A stretch of 64,000 nucleotides of DNA. It comes from Symbiodinium natans. Taxonomy: Eukaryota; Sar; Dinophyceae; Suessiales; Symbiodiniaceae. Positions 20,236 through 32,137 of the stretch are shown one piece after another. Position 1 is the first letter of the stretch, and every line of letters starts with the position of its first letter. The stretch covers positions 140,001-204,000 of the forward strand of contig CAJNDS010002632.1 in the NCBI GenBank assembly GCA_905221605.1, in the 5' to 3' direction. The notes below the pieces were generated by a model. That model saw nothing but the letters and a program-made list of their open reading frames with translations, did not search any database and was not told the DNA's origin. The translations under genes were made by a program, and so were the position numbers.

Positions 20236-21797
20236 CTGTGCACATTGATATAGTTATCCATGTACTGTGCTTGTGCTTCCTTGACTGTGTCTCCTCTTTT
20301 TTGCCTTGCAGGGTAAGGTTTGGTGACGTGTTTCGGGTTTACAGACTAGCGCTGAGAATATATCTATGGCTACATGGGCTCTCCATGGGGTTGTCAGACC
20401 AGGATTGCCACAGAAATTGGGGTTTTGAGGTTAGGGATATCCACATCTCCGATACCTCGTCTGGGGTGCGCGCGCAGTCCTGCATGTACCGGACAACCTT
20501 GCAGCAAACCAAATCCATCTGTCCGCAACCGAAACATCCCGAAACACTAAACCCTAAACCCTACTGCGAGCTCTAGACCCTAACCGTCAGTCCTAAACCC
20601 GTTGCCCAATAGGCGCGAATCATCACGCTGGAACGAGCTACTTAGGGGGACCCAGTGTGTGTTTGGCTTTGGTTTTCAGGGTTTAGGGCCTGGGGTTTAG
20701 GCGTTGGGGCCCTTGTAAAAAAACCAAAAAAAGCGGTGGTACACCCCCCCCCCCCCCAATCGGCACACTTTCCTTACAGCCCATATTGAAGGTGTGGAAT
20801 GGATTAGGGGCTACATCTAAGAGCATCACCCGCCCAAACCCCCTCCCCCACGTCTCTATGTGCAGCTTCGCGGGGCCTGTTTAGGGATCAGGGTGCAGGC
20901 TTGAAAGTTCCTTAAACCCTAAACCCCAAACCCAAGACCCCTCTAAGCTCTCAGCCCTAAGCCCTAAGCCCTAAACCCTTAACCCTAAACCCCAAACCCT
21001 AAACCCTAAACCCTAAACCCTTAACCCTTAACCCTAAACCCCAAACCCTAAACCCTAAACCCGGGTTCAAACCCAGGGACGCCGGCTCAGCGTTCAGGGG
21101 GCATGTTGGCATGGGCTCAGGCTTGCGACTATTAGGGATGACAAGGGTTTAAGGGTGACTCCTAACCCTAAACCCTAAACCCTAAACCCTCAACCCTAAA
21201 CCCTAAACCCTAAACCCTAAACCCTAAACCCCTGAACCCTAAACCCTAAACCCTAAACCCGAGGAACCCTAAACTTTACGGGTCCAAGGGCTTAGGCGCG
21301 AGGGTTGTGTTTGAAGAGGAGCCCGAAACTTCGAGAACCCTACCACCCCTGCAACCCCCGGAGCCTGAAACTGCAACCCCTGCACCCGACGCCCTTTTAG
21401 GGCTTTAGGGTTTAGGGTTTAGGGTTTAAGATATATAGGTTTAAGGTTCAGAGGTGCTTGCTTTTGGGCTGTAGGAACACCCCGCTTCCCGATGAAGTAG
21501 TTTGGGTTGGCAAGATCCGCCTTACGACTCTGGGAACTGCCTAAACCCTAAACCCTAAACCGTCAATTTTCCTCCCACCGGCTTGTCTGTGCACTCCCAC
21601 CTGGCCCAAGGACACGGAGTTGCCTCGGTTTGTTCCGACGGCGTCGGTTCTGGATTTGGTGGGTTCGGGGTTTAGGGTTTAGGGATTAGGCCCCCCCCCC
21701 TTCCCCCCTCACTTCCCCCCCTGACCCTGAAAATTTTTTCTTCCTGCCATGCGATCCAAAGGGTGGGTGGGTAGATATGCGATTCCACAGAAGCGAG

Positions 21798-21834
21798 CTT
21801 GACTGACCAATGCCTGGACTGGAGATGCTCAATC
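21798..21834. repeat. Junction motif copy 1 before a telomeric block
   Basis: GACCAATGCCTGGACTGGAG followed by ATGCT leads directly into CCTAAACCC. Similar sequences precede telomeric or gene-flank DNA at 46981 and 52325. Confidence 0.55.
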
Positions 21835-24800
21835 CTAAACCCTAAACCCTCAAGCCCTAAACCCGATGACCGGATAACCCGATAAACTCTAAACCCTAAA
21901 CCCCAAACCCCAAACCCCAAACCCTAAACCCTAAACCCTAAACCCTAAACCTGCACCCAAGCGAGCCAAAGAGTCTGTAGGGTTTGGAGTTTAGGGCTTG
22001 GGGTGTAGGGTTTGGGGTTTAAGGGTTTGGGGTTTAGGGCTTGGGGGGTGTAGGGTTTGGGGCTGGGGCGGCTGGGGGCTGGGGCATCGGGCTTGGGTTT
22101 TAGGGCTCAGGGCCTGGGGTTTTGGGATTGCGGTTTGGGGTGTAGGGTTTGGGATGAAACCCAAACCCTCAACCCTAAACCCTAAAGCCAAAATGCACCC
22201 GAAACCAACACTCGAAAAGCCCTAAACCCTAAACCCCAAACGGTAAACCCTAAACCTTAACCCTGAACCCTAAACCTTAAACCCTGAACCCTAAACCCTA
22301 GACCCGAAATCCTACACCCTAAAGCCTAAACCCTAAACCCTAAAACCTAAACCCTAAACCCTAAAACCTAAACCCTAAACCCTAAACCCTAAACCCCAAA
22401 CCCCAAACCCCAAACCCCAAACCCTAAACCCTAAACCCTAAACCCTAAACCCAAACCAGAAATTCGCCGGGCAGCTGCGCACCGGCGGGGCAAAGCTAAG
22501 GCGGCCCTCCATGGCGGCCTGGGCTGAGGGGTAAGGGTTTAGTTTAAGGCTTAGGTAAGTAAGCCTTAAACCCTAAACCCTAAACCCTAAACCCTAAACC
22601 CTAAACCACACTCAACGAAAAATGGCGTGCACTGGCTTTGTCATAGGACCATCCACCTCGGGTTACATACCCCCTAAACAAACCCTAAACCCTAATTCTA
22701 TGGCTTAAGGTCTTGGGCATCCAAGAATCTGGTTGCTGATCTACTGGAGATTTCTGGTTTGGGTTTAGGGTTTAGGGTTTAGGGTTTAGGGTTTAGGGTT
22801 TAGGGTTTAGGGTTTAGGGTTTAGGGTTTAGGGTTTAAGGTTTAAGGTTTAGGGTTTAGGGTGTGCGCTTCAGGGTTTAGGGGATGTTCGACCACAGCCC
22901 ATTGGACGGAAAGGAACAAGAGGCGAGCTGCGGAAGCGACGACTACGCTGTAGTCGTAGGAGATGATCTGAAAACCCTAAACCCTAAACCCTAAACCCTA
23001 CACCCTAAACCCTAAACCCTAAACCCTAAACCCTAAACTATAAGTCTGAAACCCAAAGCACTGCCCAAATCCCATCGCCTAACTGTCATGCCCCAAAATA
23101 CTAAACCATCCAGCCCCTCTATCGTTTCGGTTGTAGGGTTTAGATGGGTTTAGTATTAGCTTCATACAAAACATATTCCGACCATATTGTACGGAATTTC
23201 AACTATGGAAGTCTTTGGCATTTAAGTAAAGCCCTAAAGCCCTAAACCCTAAACCCTAAACCCTAAAACCTAATCTCCGTCGAGGCCCTGCATCTTGCGT
23301 CCAGAGGGGCTTGAGTGACGGCGTAGAGGTTGTTGAAGCGGTTTGCTTCCGCAGCCATCTGCTTAAGGGGCTTCAGGTGGGGGGGTGTAGGGTTTAGGGT
23401 ACAGGGTATAGGTTATGAAGGCCGGTGGCCTCTTTATTAACTATCTGTTACCCTTTTACCTGAATTATAGCCCCGAGATACCCCAATAAGAACCCCCTAC
23501 AAAAAAGAAACCCTACTTAAAGAGACCACCAACCAGTATAAGGTTTAGGGTTTAGACTTTAGAGCGTAGTGGAGGGTTTTGGGTTTTGGATTTTGGGGGC
23601 CAGCAGGGCTATTAGGGTTTAGGACCTGCTCGTCTTCCACCCATGGCGTTGGGGCGGGCCCCTCAGCCCTACACTAAACCCTAAACCCTAAACCCTAAAC
23701 CCTAAAACCCTTAACAAAGAGACATTCCCACACCCGCCTCACGGCGCTCTGGTGCCGTGGCACACCTGAGCTTCTGCCTGCGAAGGAAACCTCGCGAGCG
23801 CTTTGGGCTTGGGGTTGAGCCATTGGGGGTTTAGGGTTTAGGGTTTGGGGTTTGGTGTTCCGGGTTTTGGCGTTTAGGGTTTAGGGTTTTGGGGTTTAAG
23901 TTTAAGGTGTAGGGTTTAGGGTTTAGGGATTGGGGTTTAGGGTTTGGGGTGTCTAGGGCTTTGGGCGCTTACAAGGGGGGTACGAATGTGTGCTGGCGAA
24001 CAAGCAAGCCCTAAACCCTAAACCCCAAACCTCAAACCCTACTCGCCAACTTGGCCAACTGCCGGAAGTTCAAGAAGATCGGCGGGCGCATTTCGGGGCT
24101 CAGCAGCACTTGGGTGCTCGGGGCTTCGGGCTTAGGGTTTAGGGTTTATTCGGGGCTGCGAAACTCCTAGACCCTGAACCCTCAAAGGGGGTAGAGCCCT
24201 GAAAAGATGGGGATTGCAGGGTTTGGGGATTACAGGGTTTAGGGATTGCAGGGTTTAGGGATTGCAGGGTTTATTGGGTTTGAGCCCTAAACCCTAAACC
24301 CTAAACCCTAAACCCTAAATCTTAAATCTTAAATCTTAAACCGGATTATGGGCCTTGTGGGGCTTGGAGCTGCTGTGTTTTTCTGTTGCAGTTTTTGTTG
24401 GGGGGTTTATAGGGTGCCTTAGACCCCAAAACCCTAAACCCTGAACCCTGAACCCTGAACCCTAAACCCTGAACCCTAAACCCTAAACCCTAAACCCTGA
24501 ACCCTAAACCCTAAACCCTTAACCCCCAACTTCCGTATCTGTCGCAATTATCTTATAAGCCCAAAACAAGGTGCTGAACAGAAGGGGTTTGGGGTGTGTA
24601 GGGTTTAGGGTATAGGGGATGCGGTATACGGGTTCAGGGTTGCAGGGTTTGCTAGCCTCGATGTAGACCCTCAACCCCTCAAGCGCAAGTGAAGAGCTCG
24701 CAGTGTAGACGGGCAGGCAAAGCTGGTTGGCCCTGCGCGAGAGGCACTTCATTATGGGGTTCTTGAGGGAGGGGGGTTCATGGGGGGTAGGTACCTAGGG

Positions 24801-24993
24801 AGCCTCAGGGAAGTTTAGGGAGTTTTAGGGAGTAGTGGGTTAAGAACACGATAACTACACCCTAAACGCAAGGCACCAAAATGTAAACCCAAACAGGGCC
24901 AACAGTTTGGGCTTCGGGGTTCAGGGGCGTTTCGAGTTTGGGCCTTATGGTTTGCAGGGTTTAGGGTTTAGGGTTTACTTGCTCTCCCCTTAG

Positions 24994-25095
24994 AACCGAC
25001 GGAAGCTACCAGCTATCGTGGTAAACACGAATCAAAGATCAACATTTCCACGACTTGGATGGCTGCGGCCAATGGTTTCAGGGCAGGGATACACG
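24994..25095 (+). other. Exon-like island, 102 bp
   Basis: The segment lies between CTCCCCTTAG and GTAAAG and is open for exactly 34 codons (NRRKLPAIVVNTNQRSTF...). Its length is a multiple of three. The acceptor is not followed by G, unlike the confirmed introns of this window. Family unknown. Confidence 0.25.
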
Positions 25096-25786
25096 GTAAA
25101 GCTTCGGGTTTCAGTTTGGGGTGAAAAATAACCTACAGTTGCAATATCCATATACTGGCCTTTTCTGCAGAAACCTGAAACACTAAGTCCATTTCATTGT
25201 ATGTCAAGCCAACTACGCCTCTCACGGTAGCACGTGGTCCCTTACTATGGGCCCTTAAGAGGGGGACAACCTTTTTGACCCGATAAAACCCAAGGGCCCT
25301 TAATTCAGAACCCTTCAAAGGAGGTAATAGCAAATGTCCGAGCCTTAGGGCTTGGGGTTGAGGGCCCCAAACCCTAAATCCCCCATCCCCCACCCATCCG
25401 CTTTGAAGCCGGGTGTCTAGGCACAGAAGCCAATGTCCGGCCAACCCCCAAAACAACACCCAAAACACAAGCTCAGGGTTCAGGGTTTAGGGTTCAGGGT
25501 TTAGGGTGTAGGGTTTAGGGTTTAGGGTGTAGGGTTTCGGGGTCCCGAGTTTTAGGACTCAAGGCTTAAAGCCTCAAAACCCTAAATATGCCTCAATTCC
25601 GCCACCTAACCCCTGAACCCTAAACCCTCAACCCTAAACCCTCAACCCTCAACCCTCAACCCTAAACCCTAAACCCTAAACCCTAAACCCTAAACCCTCC
25701 CTTCATCCCCTCGGCCCTTTGACAAGCTGATGCCTCGGCTTTACGCGCAGTCTGTTTAGACTTGTCGCTTCTGCAAAATGGGTTTA

Positions 25787-25957
25787 GGTTGGGATGGTCC
25801 CCCTTATACTCGGAAACCTTAAACCTTAAACCCGAAACCCTAAACCCTAAACCCTAAACCCTAAACCCTAAACCCTAAACCCTAAACCCTAACCCTAGAT
25901 TATAGTAGGGGGTACCAGAATCCCTAGTAAGGACTGTTAGCATAGGCGGGAACATCC
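25787..25957. mobile_element. MITE-like element, copy C, with an internal telomeric block
   Basis: The left end is GGTTGGGATGGTCCCCCTTA, the right end GGACTGTTAGCATAGGCGGG followed by AACATCC. About 85 bp of CCCTAAA repeat (25811-25898) interrupts it; the rest of the interior (GTAGGGGGTACC) matches copy D. Confidence 0.75.
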
Positions 25958-26385
25958 GAAGGTTTAGGGCTCATCAAATATGTAGGGATTAACCCGAAAC
26001 CCTAGCCCTAAACCCTAAGCCAGCATAAGGCAGCACCCTGAACCCCTGAATCCTAAACCCTAAACCCCCAATCCCTTCACTAAACCCTAAACCCTAAACC
26101 CTAAACCCTAAACCCTAAACCCTAAACCCTAAACCCTAAACCCTAAACCCTAAACCCTAAACCCTAAACCCTAAACCCTAAACCCCCCAATCCCATCACG
26201 AATCCCGGGCCGGTCCTCTGCTTCACCGCATCCTGCAAGAAACGCTCCTGGCGCGGGTCGGTTTGGGGATTTGGGTTTTGGGTTTAGGGTTTAGGGTTTA
26301 GGGTTTAGGGTTTAGGGTTTAGGGTTTAGGGTTTAGGGTTTAGGGTTTAGGGTTTAGGGTTTAGGGGCATAGGCCCTAAACCATA
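25958..26385. repeat. Telomere-like mosaic
   Basis: Long CCCTAAA array 26073-26182, unique spacer 26185-26265, TTTAGGG array 26277-26365. The spacer is open on the minus strand (ERFLQDAVKQ after a CCAG|G) but is unassigned. Confidence 0.85.
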
Positions 26386-26557
26386 AACCCTTTAAACCCT
26401 TTAAACCCTAAACCTTTTAAACCCTTTAAACCCTTTAAACCCTTTAAACCCTTTAAACCCTTTAAACCCTTTAAACCCTTTAAACCCTTTAAACCCTTTA
26501 AACCCTTTAAACCCTTTAAACCCTTTAAACCCTTTAAACTCTTTAAACCCTTTAAAC
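26386..26557. repeat. 9-bp telomere-variant array (CCCTTTAAA)
   Basis: About 18 tandem CCCTTTAAA units, a 9-mer made by adding TT to the telomeric unit, with CCCTAAA at both edges. Confidence 0.95.
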
Positions 26558-26994
26558 CCTAAACCCTAAACCCCAAACCCTAAACCCTAGGGTCTTTGCG
26601 ACGTTGCATCCCCTTCCGACCCCCGGCGGTCCTCCGCGGGCGAGAGGTCCTGGCAAGCCATGCCGCAAACCCCTAAAGCCCGAAACCAAAGCGCAAGGTT
26701 TAGGGTTTAGGGTTTAGGGTTTAGGGTGGTTTAGGGTTTAGGGTTTAGGGTTTAGGGTTTAAGGTTTAGGGGTTTAGGGTTTAGGGTTTAGGGTTTAGGG
26801 TTTAGGGGTTTAGGGGTTTAGGGGTTTAGGGGTTTAGGGGTTTAGGGGTTTAGGGGTTTAGGGGTTTAGGGGTTTAGGGGTGTAGGGGTTTAGGGGTTTA
26901 GGGGTTTAGGGGTTTAGGGGTTTAGGGGTTTAGGGGTTTAGGGGTTTAGGGGTTTAGGGGTTTAGGGGTTTAGGGGTTTAGGGGACCCTAAACC
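26558..26994. repeat. TTTAGGG array passing into an 8-bp TTTAGGGG array
   Basis: After a unique spacer (26590-26695), TTTAGGG gives way at about 26803 to more than 20 near-perfect TTTAGGGG units ending at 26984. Confidence 0.95.
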
Positions 26995-27086
26995 TTGGGA
27001 TGTTCCCCCTTACTACAGTCCTTAATGGGGATTGTAGTACCCCCTATTTTATCCGAGGACTGTTAGTATAAGGGGGAACATTCCAA
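26995..27086. mobile_element. MITE-like element, copy D (uninterrupted)
   Basis: 92 bp with terminal inverted repeats (TTGGGATGTTCCCCCTTA and its near complement at 27069-27086). It is in the opposite orientation to copy A and has no telomeric insert. Confidence 0.75.
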
Positions 27087-27524
27087 CCTGAACACAGAAA
27101 ACCCCTGAATCCCTTCAAGCCCCGAAAAACCCCGAAGCCCCGGAAATGGAAAACAAGGGTCCTTGCTACAAAACCTCAGACCCCAAATCCAAACCCCACA
27201 CCCCAAACCCGAAACCCAAACCCACAGATTCCAGCTCAAAACCCAAACTTCAGGTTCGAACCCTTCGGGAAACCAGCATCCTACACATAGGGTCAGAGGG
27301 TTCAGGGCTTACACTTTCAAGCTTGGGCAGCCCTAAACCCTCATCACTACACTTGTGGCAAGGAGCTTTATGTTCTATTCTGGCGTGGTGCTTCTTATTT
27401 GAAATGTGTCGTTCAGGTGTTTGGGGTGGGTTTGGAATTGACAGCTCATGAAAACAGGGTTAGTTAGGGCTTGGGAGTTAGGATTCCAGGCTTTCACACC
27501 CCTAAAGACCTAAATGCCTCGCAG
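27087..27524. other. Mostly unique DNA with weak telomere-like units
   Basis: Degenerate AACCC-rich runs and unique sequence; no gene supported. Confidence 0.5.
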
Positions 27525-27647
27525 GTCACCTACGTCTACGCATGCCCTCAACAGTTGACGTCAAAGACCATGTCCAGCATTTGTCTGATTGCTGCTGCTG
27601 CTAACTTTTGGCCAGGACTTGTCGCTTTTAACGCCTTGCATGGCTAA
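27525..27647 (+). other. Exon-like island ending in a stop codon
   Basis: After CCTCGCAG|G the frame reads VTYVYACPQQLTSKTM, then a hydrophobic SSICLIAAAANFWPGL, and stops at TAA 27645-27647: 41 codons including the stop. It fits a last exon with a membrane-like helix, but the family is unknown. Confidence 0.3.
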
Positions 27648-29621
27648 CGCAGCAACTGTGTGCGCGTGCTCTTGCTGTTCTTGGTTTCTATACCCAAGAG
27701 TAACCTAGGGGTAGAAAATGGGCACCCTTTTTGTTGCAAAAGGGGCTTCTAAGGGAACCTCAACCCTAATAAACAGTAATAAGGGCCAACTCTGGATCCT
27801 CCTAGCCCTAAGCCCTACGCCCTAAACCCTAAGCCCTACAAAACCTGAACCCGAAACCCTAAACCCCAAACTCTAAACCCCAAACCCTAAACCCTAAACC
27901 CGAGAACCCTAAACCTTAAACCCTAAACCCTAAACCCTAAACCCTAAACCCTAAACCCTAAACCCCCAACAGCCCCCCGGGGCGCTCCGCGCTGACGGCT
28001 TTTCGTCGTCTGCCCGTGCGTCCCTGTTCGTCCTCGCGGGAACAGGGCTGAGAGTCTGTCTGGGTTTGCCTTTTAGGGATGTTAAGGTTTTTAGGGTTTA
28101 GGGTTTAGGGTGTAGGGTTTAGGGTTTAGGGATTTGGGTTTAGGGTTTAGGGTTTAGGGTTTAGGGTTTAGGGTTTAGGGTTTAGGGTTTAGGGTTTAGG
28201 GTCCGAGTCTAGGGTCTAGGGTTTACTATTTAGGGTTATTAGGGGCTGGGGTTTGAAAGGGTACGCTTCATGTGGTCTCCACACACGAAAAATATTACTA
28301 TCCTGAACCCTAAACGCTCTAAACGCTCTAAACCCTAAACCCTAAACCCTAAACCCTAAACCCTAAACCCTGAACCCCACGTTTCGCGAACCCAGACGAC
28401 CAAACGCGAGGAGAATGTCACGGTTTTTTCACAAGCCGCTAGCCATGGCTAACCCTAAGCACCTAAGCCCCTACCCTAAACTCTAAACCCGAAACCCTGA
28501 GCCCCTACGCCGCAAAGCCCCTAAGCCCTAAGCCCTAAACCCTAAGCCCCTAAGCCCCTAAGCCCCTAAGCCCCTAAGCCCCTAAGCCCCTAAGCCCCTA
28601 AGCCCCTAAGCCCCTAAGCTCCTAAGCCCCTAAGCCCCTAAGCCCCTAAGCCCTAAACCCTAAACCCCTGAGCCCCTAAACCTTGAGTTGGTGGCTTAAG
28701 TGAGACACTGAAACCCACATACCTGCCAATTTCGGGTAAAGGCCTAATCCTGACAACGCGCCTCACACTCCAATTCCATCCATGCTAGGGTTTAGGGTTC
28801 AGGGTTCAGGGTTTAGGGTTTAGGGTTTAAGTTTTAGGGTTTAGGGTTCAGAGTAAACTGTGAGCGCTGAACCGCCTGCCACTCCACGAAGGTCTGTAGC
28901 TTGCCATCACGACCTGTCAAGCCCCCCGGGGATTTAGCGGTTGGCGTTGGAAATAGGGTTCAGAGTTCAAATTCAGGATTCAGGGTTTAGGGTTCAGGGT
29001 TCGCTTAGGGTTTAGGGTTTAGGGTTCAGGGTTCAGGGTTCAGGGTTCAGGGTTCAGGGTTCAGGGTCCAGGGTTCAGGGTTTCAGGGTTCGGGGTTTTG
29101 AGTTTAGGTCTCTAGTCTAGGGGTTGAGTAGGGTCCTAACTAAACCCTAGAAAATTCGACAGGCCATGCAGTCCTAGTATGGCTCAGGCATCCAAGGGGG
29201 GCTAAGCCTTGGTCGAGGATTTTGGGCTCCAGGCAGCTCAAACGACGGGGAGCCACAACCCGGAACCTGGAACACCCTAAACCCTAAACCCTAAACCCTA
29301 AACCCTGAACCCTGAACCCTGAACCCTAAACCCTAAACCCTAAACTCTTCTTTCGCCTTACTCAAGTGCAGATGGCCATGACCTAAGAAACCCCGAAGAA
29401 AGCCCTGCTCCACCATAGAGGCTTCAGGATCCAAGCCTTGCAGTGCAGGACTGTTGGCTTAGGGTTTAGGGTTTAGGGTTGAGGGTTAGGGTTTGAGGGT
29501 TACCCTGACGCCCCACAGCGTCTTGGGGTTTAGGATTTGGGGTCTGGGGGTCGGAGGCTGAGGATTCGGGTCCAGAGTTTCGGGTTTGAGCCCTAAAACC
29601 TAAACCCTCAACCCTCAACCA

Positions 29622-29666
<45 letters not shown>

Positions 29667-30235
29667 ACCCTAAACCCTAAACCCCAAAAGCAAAATCATG
29701 CCCATCCTCTTCGTGCCGTGGCTGCTTCTCTTTGTCCGAACTCCTGGAAGATCAGCAGATCAGATCTTGCAGGCGGGTTCGGCGCCCTCCCTACACCCTA
29801 AACCCTAAGCCCTAAGCCCTAAACCCTAAACGCTAAACCCTAAACCCGAAACCCGAAACCCTAAACCCTAAACCCTAACGCTGTAGTAGGGATGTGGGGT
29901 CCAGGGCTTAGGGCCCAAAAGCCCTAACGCCCACACCTCGGAGCCCTAAACCCTAAACCCTGAACCCTAAACCCGAAACCCTCTAAAGTTTTAGGGTTTA
30001 GGGTTTAGGGGGCCAGGGTTTAGGGTTTAGGGTTCTAGACTTTAGGGCTTAGGGTTTAGGACGAATGCCACAGGGTGGCGTCGTATTAGGGCTTGGGGCT
30101 TAGGGCACCTCTCACAGCCCGCAATCGCCCTTACCCTAAACCCCAAGGCCTAAACCCTCAACCCCTCAACCCCTAAACCCTACCTTTCAGCTATGCCCCA
30201 AAAAACTATGGAGAACCGGGGTTCCATACTTCCGC
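27648..30235. repeat. Telomere-like mosaic with variant arrays
   Basis: CCCTAAA 27840-27965, TTTAGGG 28085-28200, an 8-bp CCCCTAAG array 28542-28650, GGGTTCA 29020-29080 and CCCTCAA 29600-29668. Spacers at 28000-28070, 28855-28940 and 29690-29790 are unique and partly open. Confidence 0.9.
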
Positions 30236-30522
30236 AGGGCCCTAAAGGCCCCAAAAGGCCCTAAAGCCCTTAAAGGCCCGAAAGGCCCTTAAAGGCCCGA
30301 AAGGCCCTGAAAGGCCCTAAAGGCCCCTCAAGGCCATCAGGCCCTGAAGGCCCCTCAAGGCCCTGAAGGCCCCTCAAGCCCCTCAAGCCCCTCAAGACCC
30401 TCAAGGCCCTCAAGGCCCTCAAGGCCCTCAAGGCCCTCAAGGCCCTCAAGGCCCTCAAGGCCCTCAAGGCCCTGAACCCTGAACCCTGAACCCTGAACCC
30501 TGAACCCTGAACCCTGAACCCT
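30236..30522. repeat. 9-bp AAGGCCCTN array passing into CCCTGAA
   Basis: AGGCCCTAA, AGGCCCTGA and AGGCCCTCA units (9-mer) run to about 30472 and then become CCCTGAA heptamers. The Leu/Arg-rich frame over it is only the repeat. Confidence 0.95.
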
Positions 30523-32050
30523 TCCTGCCAGGAGGTCGTCCGCGTCAGCGGCACTGGCGCTTGTAGCAGGTCCAGGCCTGCTAAGGCTTCCGACGGCTTC
30601 GAGTTTATGGGGTTTAGGCGCTATAGACCTTGTAGGGTTTAGGGTTGAGGGTTTGGGGGTTTAGGGTTTCGGGTTTAGGGCTTCGGGTTTGGGGTTTAGG
30701 GTTTAGGGTTTAGGGTTTAGGGTTGGGGTTTAGGGCTTCGGGTTTAGGGTTTTCCGCTGCGCAGTTTAGGGCCTAGGGCTTGTGGAGTTGGAATGTCTTA
30801 GAGGGGTTGTGAAATCGGGGGAGGGGGTTGGTGTGAAAACAAGGTTTGCAGTGCTACATGGTTCTGTACGAAAATCGGTCTCAAGGTGCTTGCGCGAAGT
30901 GCCACCTAGGACCCAGGGTTCGTTGCTTCGCAGGGGGTTTAGGGTCTAGGGCTTGGGACTCATAGGGTATAGGTTTTAGGGTCTTAGGATGTCCTAAACC
31001 CAAAACCATAAACCCTAAACCGTAGAGGCTAGCTTCAAAACAAGCGAACCCTAAACCCTAAACCCTAAACCCTAAACCCTAAACCCTAAACCCTAAACCC
31101 TTTGCAGAGTTGCAGGGGAATCGCACGCCATACCGCGTGGAATCCCATGAGGTGGAAGCCTGCTCTTGCATGTCTGCAGGGTTTAGGGTTCAGGGTTCAG
31201 GGTTCAGTGTTTAGGGTTTAGGGTTTAGGGTTTAGGGTTTAGGGCTTAGGGTTTAGGGTTTAGGGTTTAGGGTTTAGGGTTTAGGGTCCGTCGCATCCAT
31301 GCTGCAGTGGGCCTGCCGCCGCGCAAAGGTCTTTGCGGTTTTTAAGGGACAGCAGCCCAGATACTTTAGAAGCCCAGTTCATGAACCCCCTGACCCCAAA
31401 AAACCATTGTAGGGTTTAGGGTTAGGGGTTTAGGGTTTAGGGTTTAGGGTTTAGGGTTTAGGGTTTAGGGTTTAGGGTTTAGGGTTTAGGGTTTAGGGTT
31501 TAGGGTTTAGGGTCGAGGGTTTAGGGTTCAGGGTTTAGGGCTTAGGAATCCGAAGGCCCAACTGGAGCCGGCCTGTCTGCGCCGTAGCCGGTTTCGGCTG
31601 GTCCTCCTTTCAAGGGGTTCCGAGGGTTTATAGGCTTAGGGTCACAAGGGTTTAGGGTCTAGGGTTTGGGGTTTAGGGTTTAAGGTTTAGGGTTTAGGGT
31701 TTGGGGACAGTTTTGGGGACGATTATGGCCGAGACCCCCCCCCCCAGGCCCCCCCAAAAGGGACTCGAAGTGTAGACGACGACCGAGATAGTGCTTACGG
31801 GGGTTGAGGGACGACACTGTAGTGACCCAGTGTGTAGAGTTTAGGGTTCAACCCTGGGGCTTTCGGGTTTAGGGTTTAGGGTTTAGGGTTTAGGGTTTAG
31901 GGTTTAGGGTTTTTACATCCAAACCGATAAGACATCGAGCCCCTGGAACCCGAGCTCCTAACGAGTTTCCGAGGACGCCCAAGTCCCCAACATCCGAAAC
32001 CACAAGAAGAAAACTCTAAGGGTAGCTATACGGGTCTTCATATGGGTGGT
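30523..32050. repeat. Telomere-like mosaic
   Basis: TTTAGGG arrays at 31205-31285 and 31420-31515, CCCTAAA at 31045-31100. The spacer 30780-30950 is open for about 60 codons on the + strand without a recognised family; 31110-31180 and 31285-31400 are unique. Confidence 0.85.
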
Positions 32051-32137
32051 TGTCAAAATCATGGTCCCTTTTTGGATCCCTAATATAATACGGCACCTAG
32101 TATTTAGGGTACCCCAAAAGGGATCATAATTTTGACA
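32051..32137. repeat. Short hairpin element
   Basis: 32051-32080 (TGTCAAAATCATGGTCCC...) is the near complement of 32107-32137, with a 26-bp loop; a MITE-like foldback. Confidence 0.7.

Larger units (their letters stand above)
20236..25786. repeat. Telomere-like mosaic
   Basis: Many blocks, including CCCTAAA 20900-21065, 21170-21260, 22225-22450 and 22980-23035, TTTAGGG 22760-22860, and TTTGGGG-like 22000-22160. Unique spacers of 60-250 bp (20290-20545, 21270-21390, 21560-21660, 23040-23230, 23280-23380, 24030-24120, 24640-24760, 24990-25330) show open frames and splice-like ends, but none could be tied to a known family. Confidence 0.85.
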
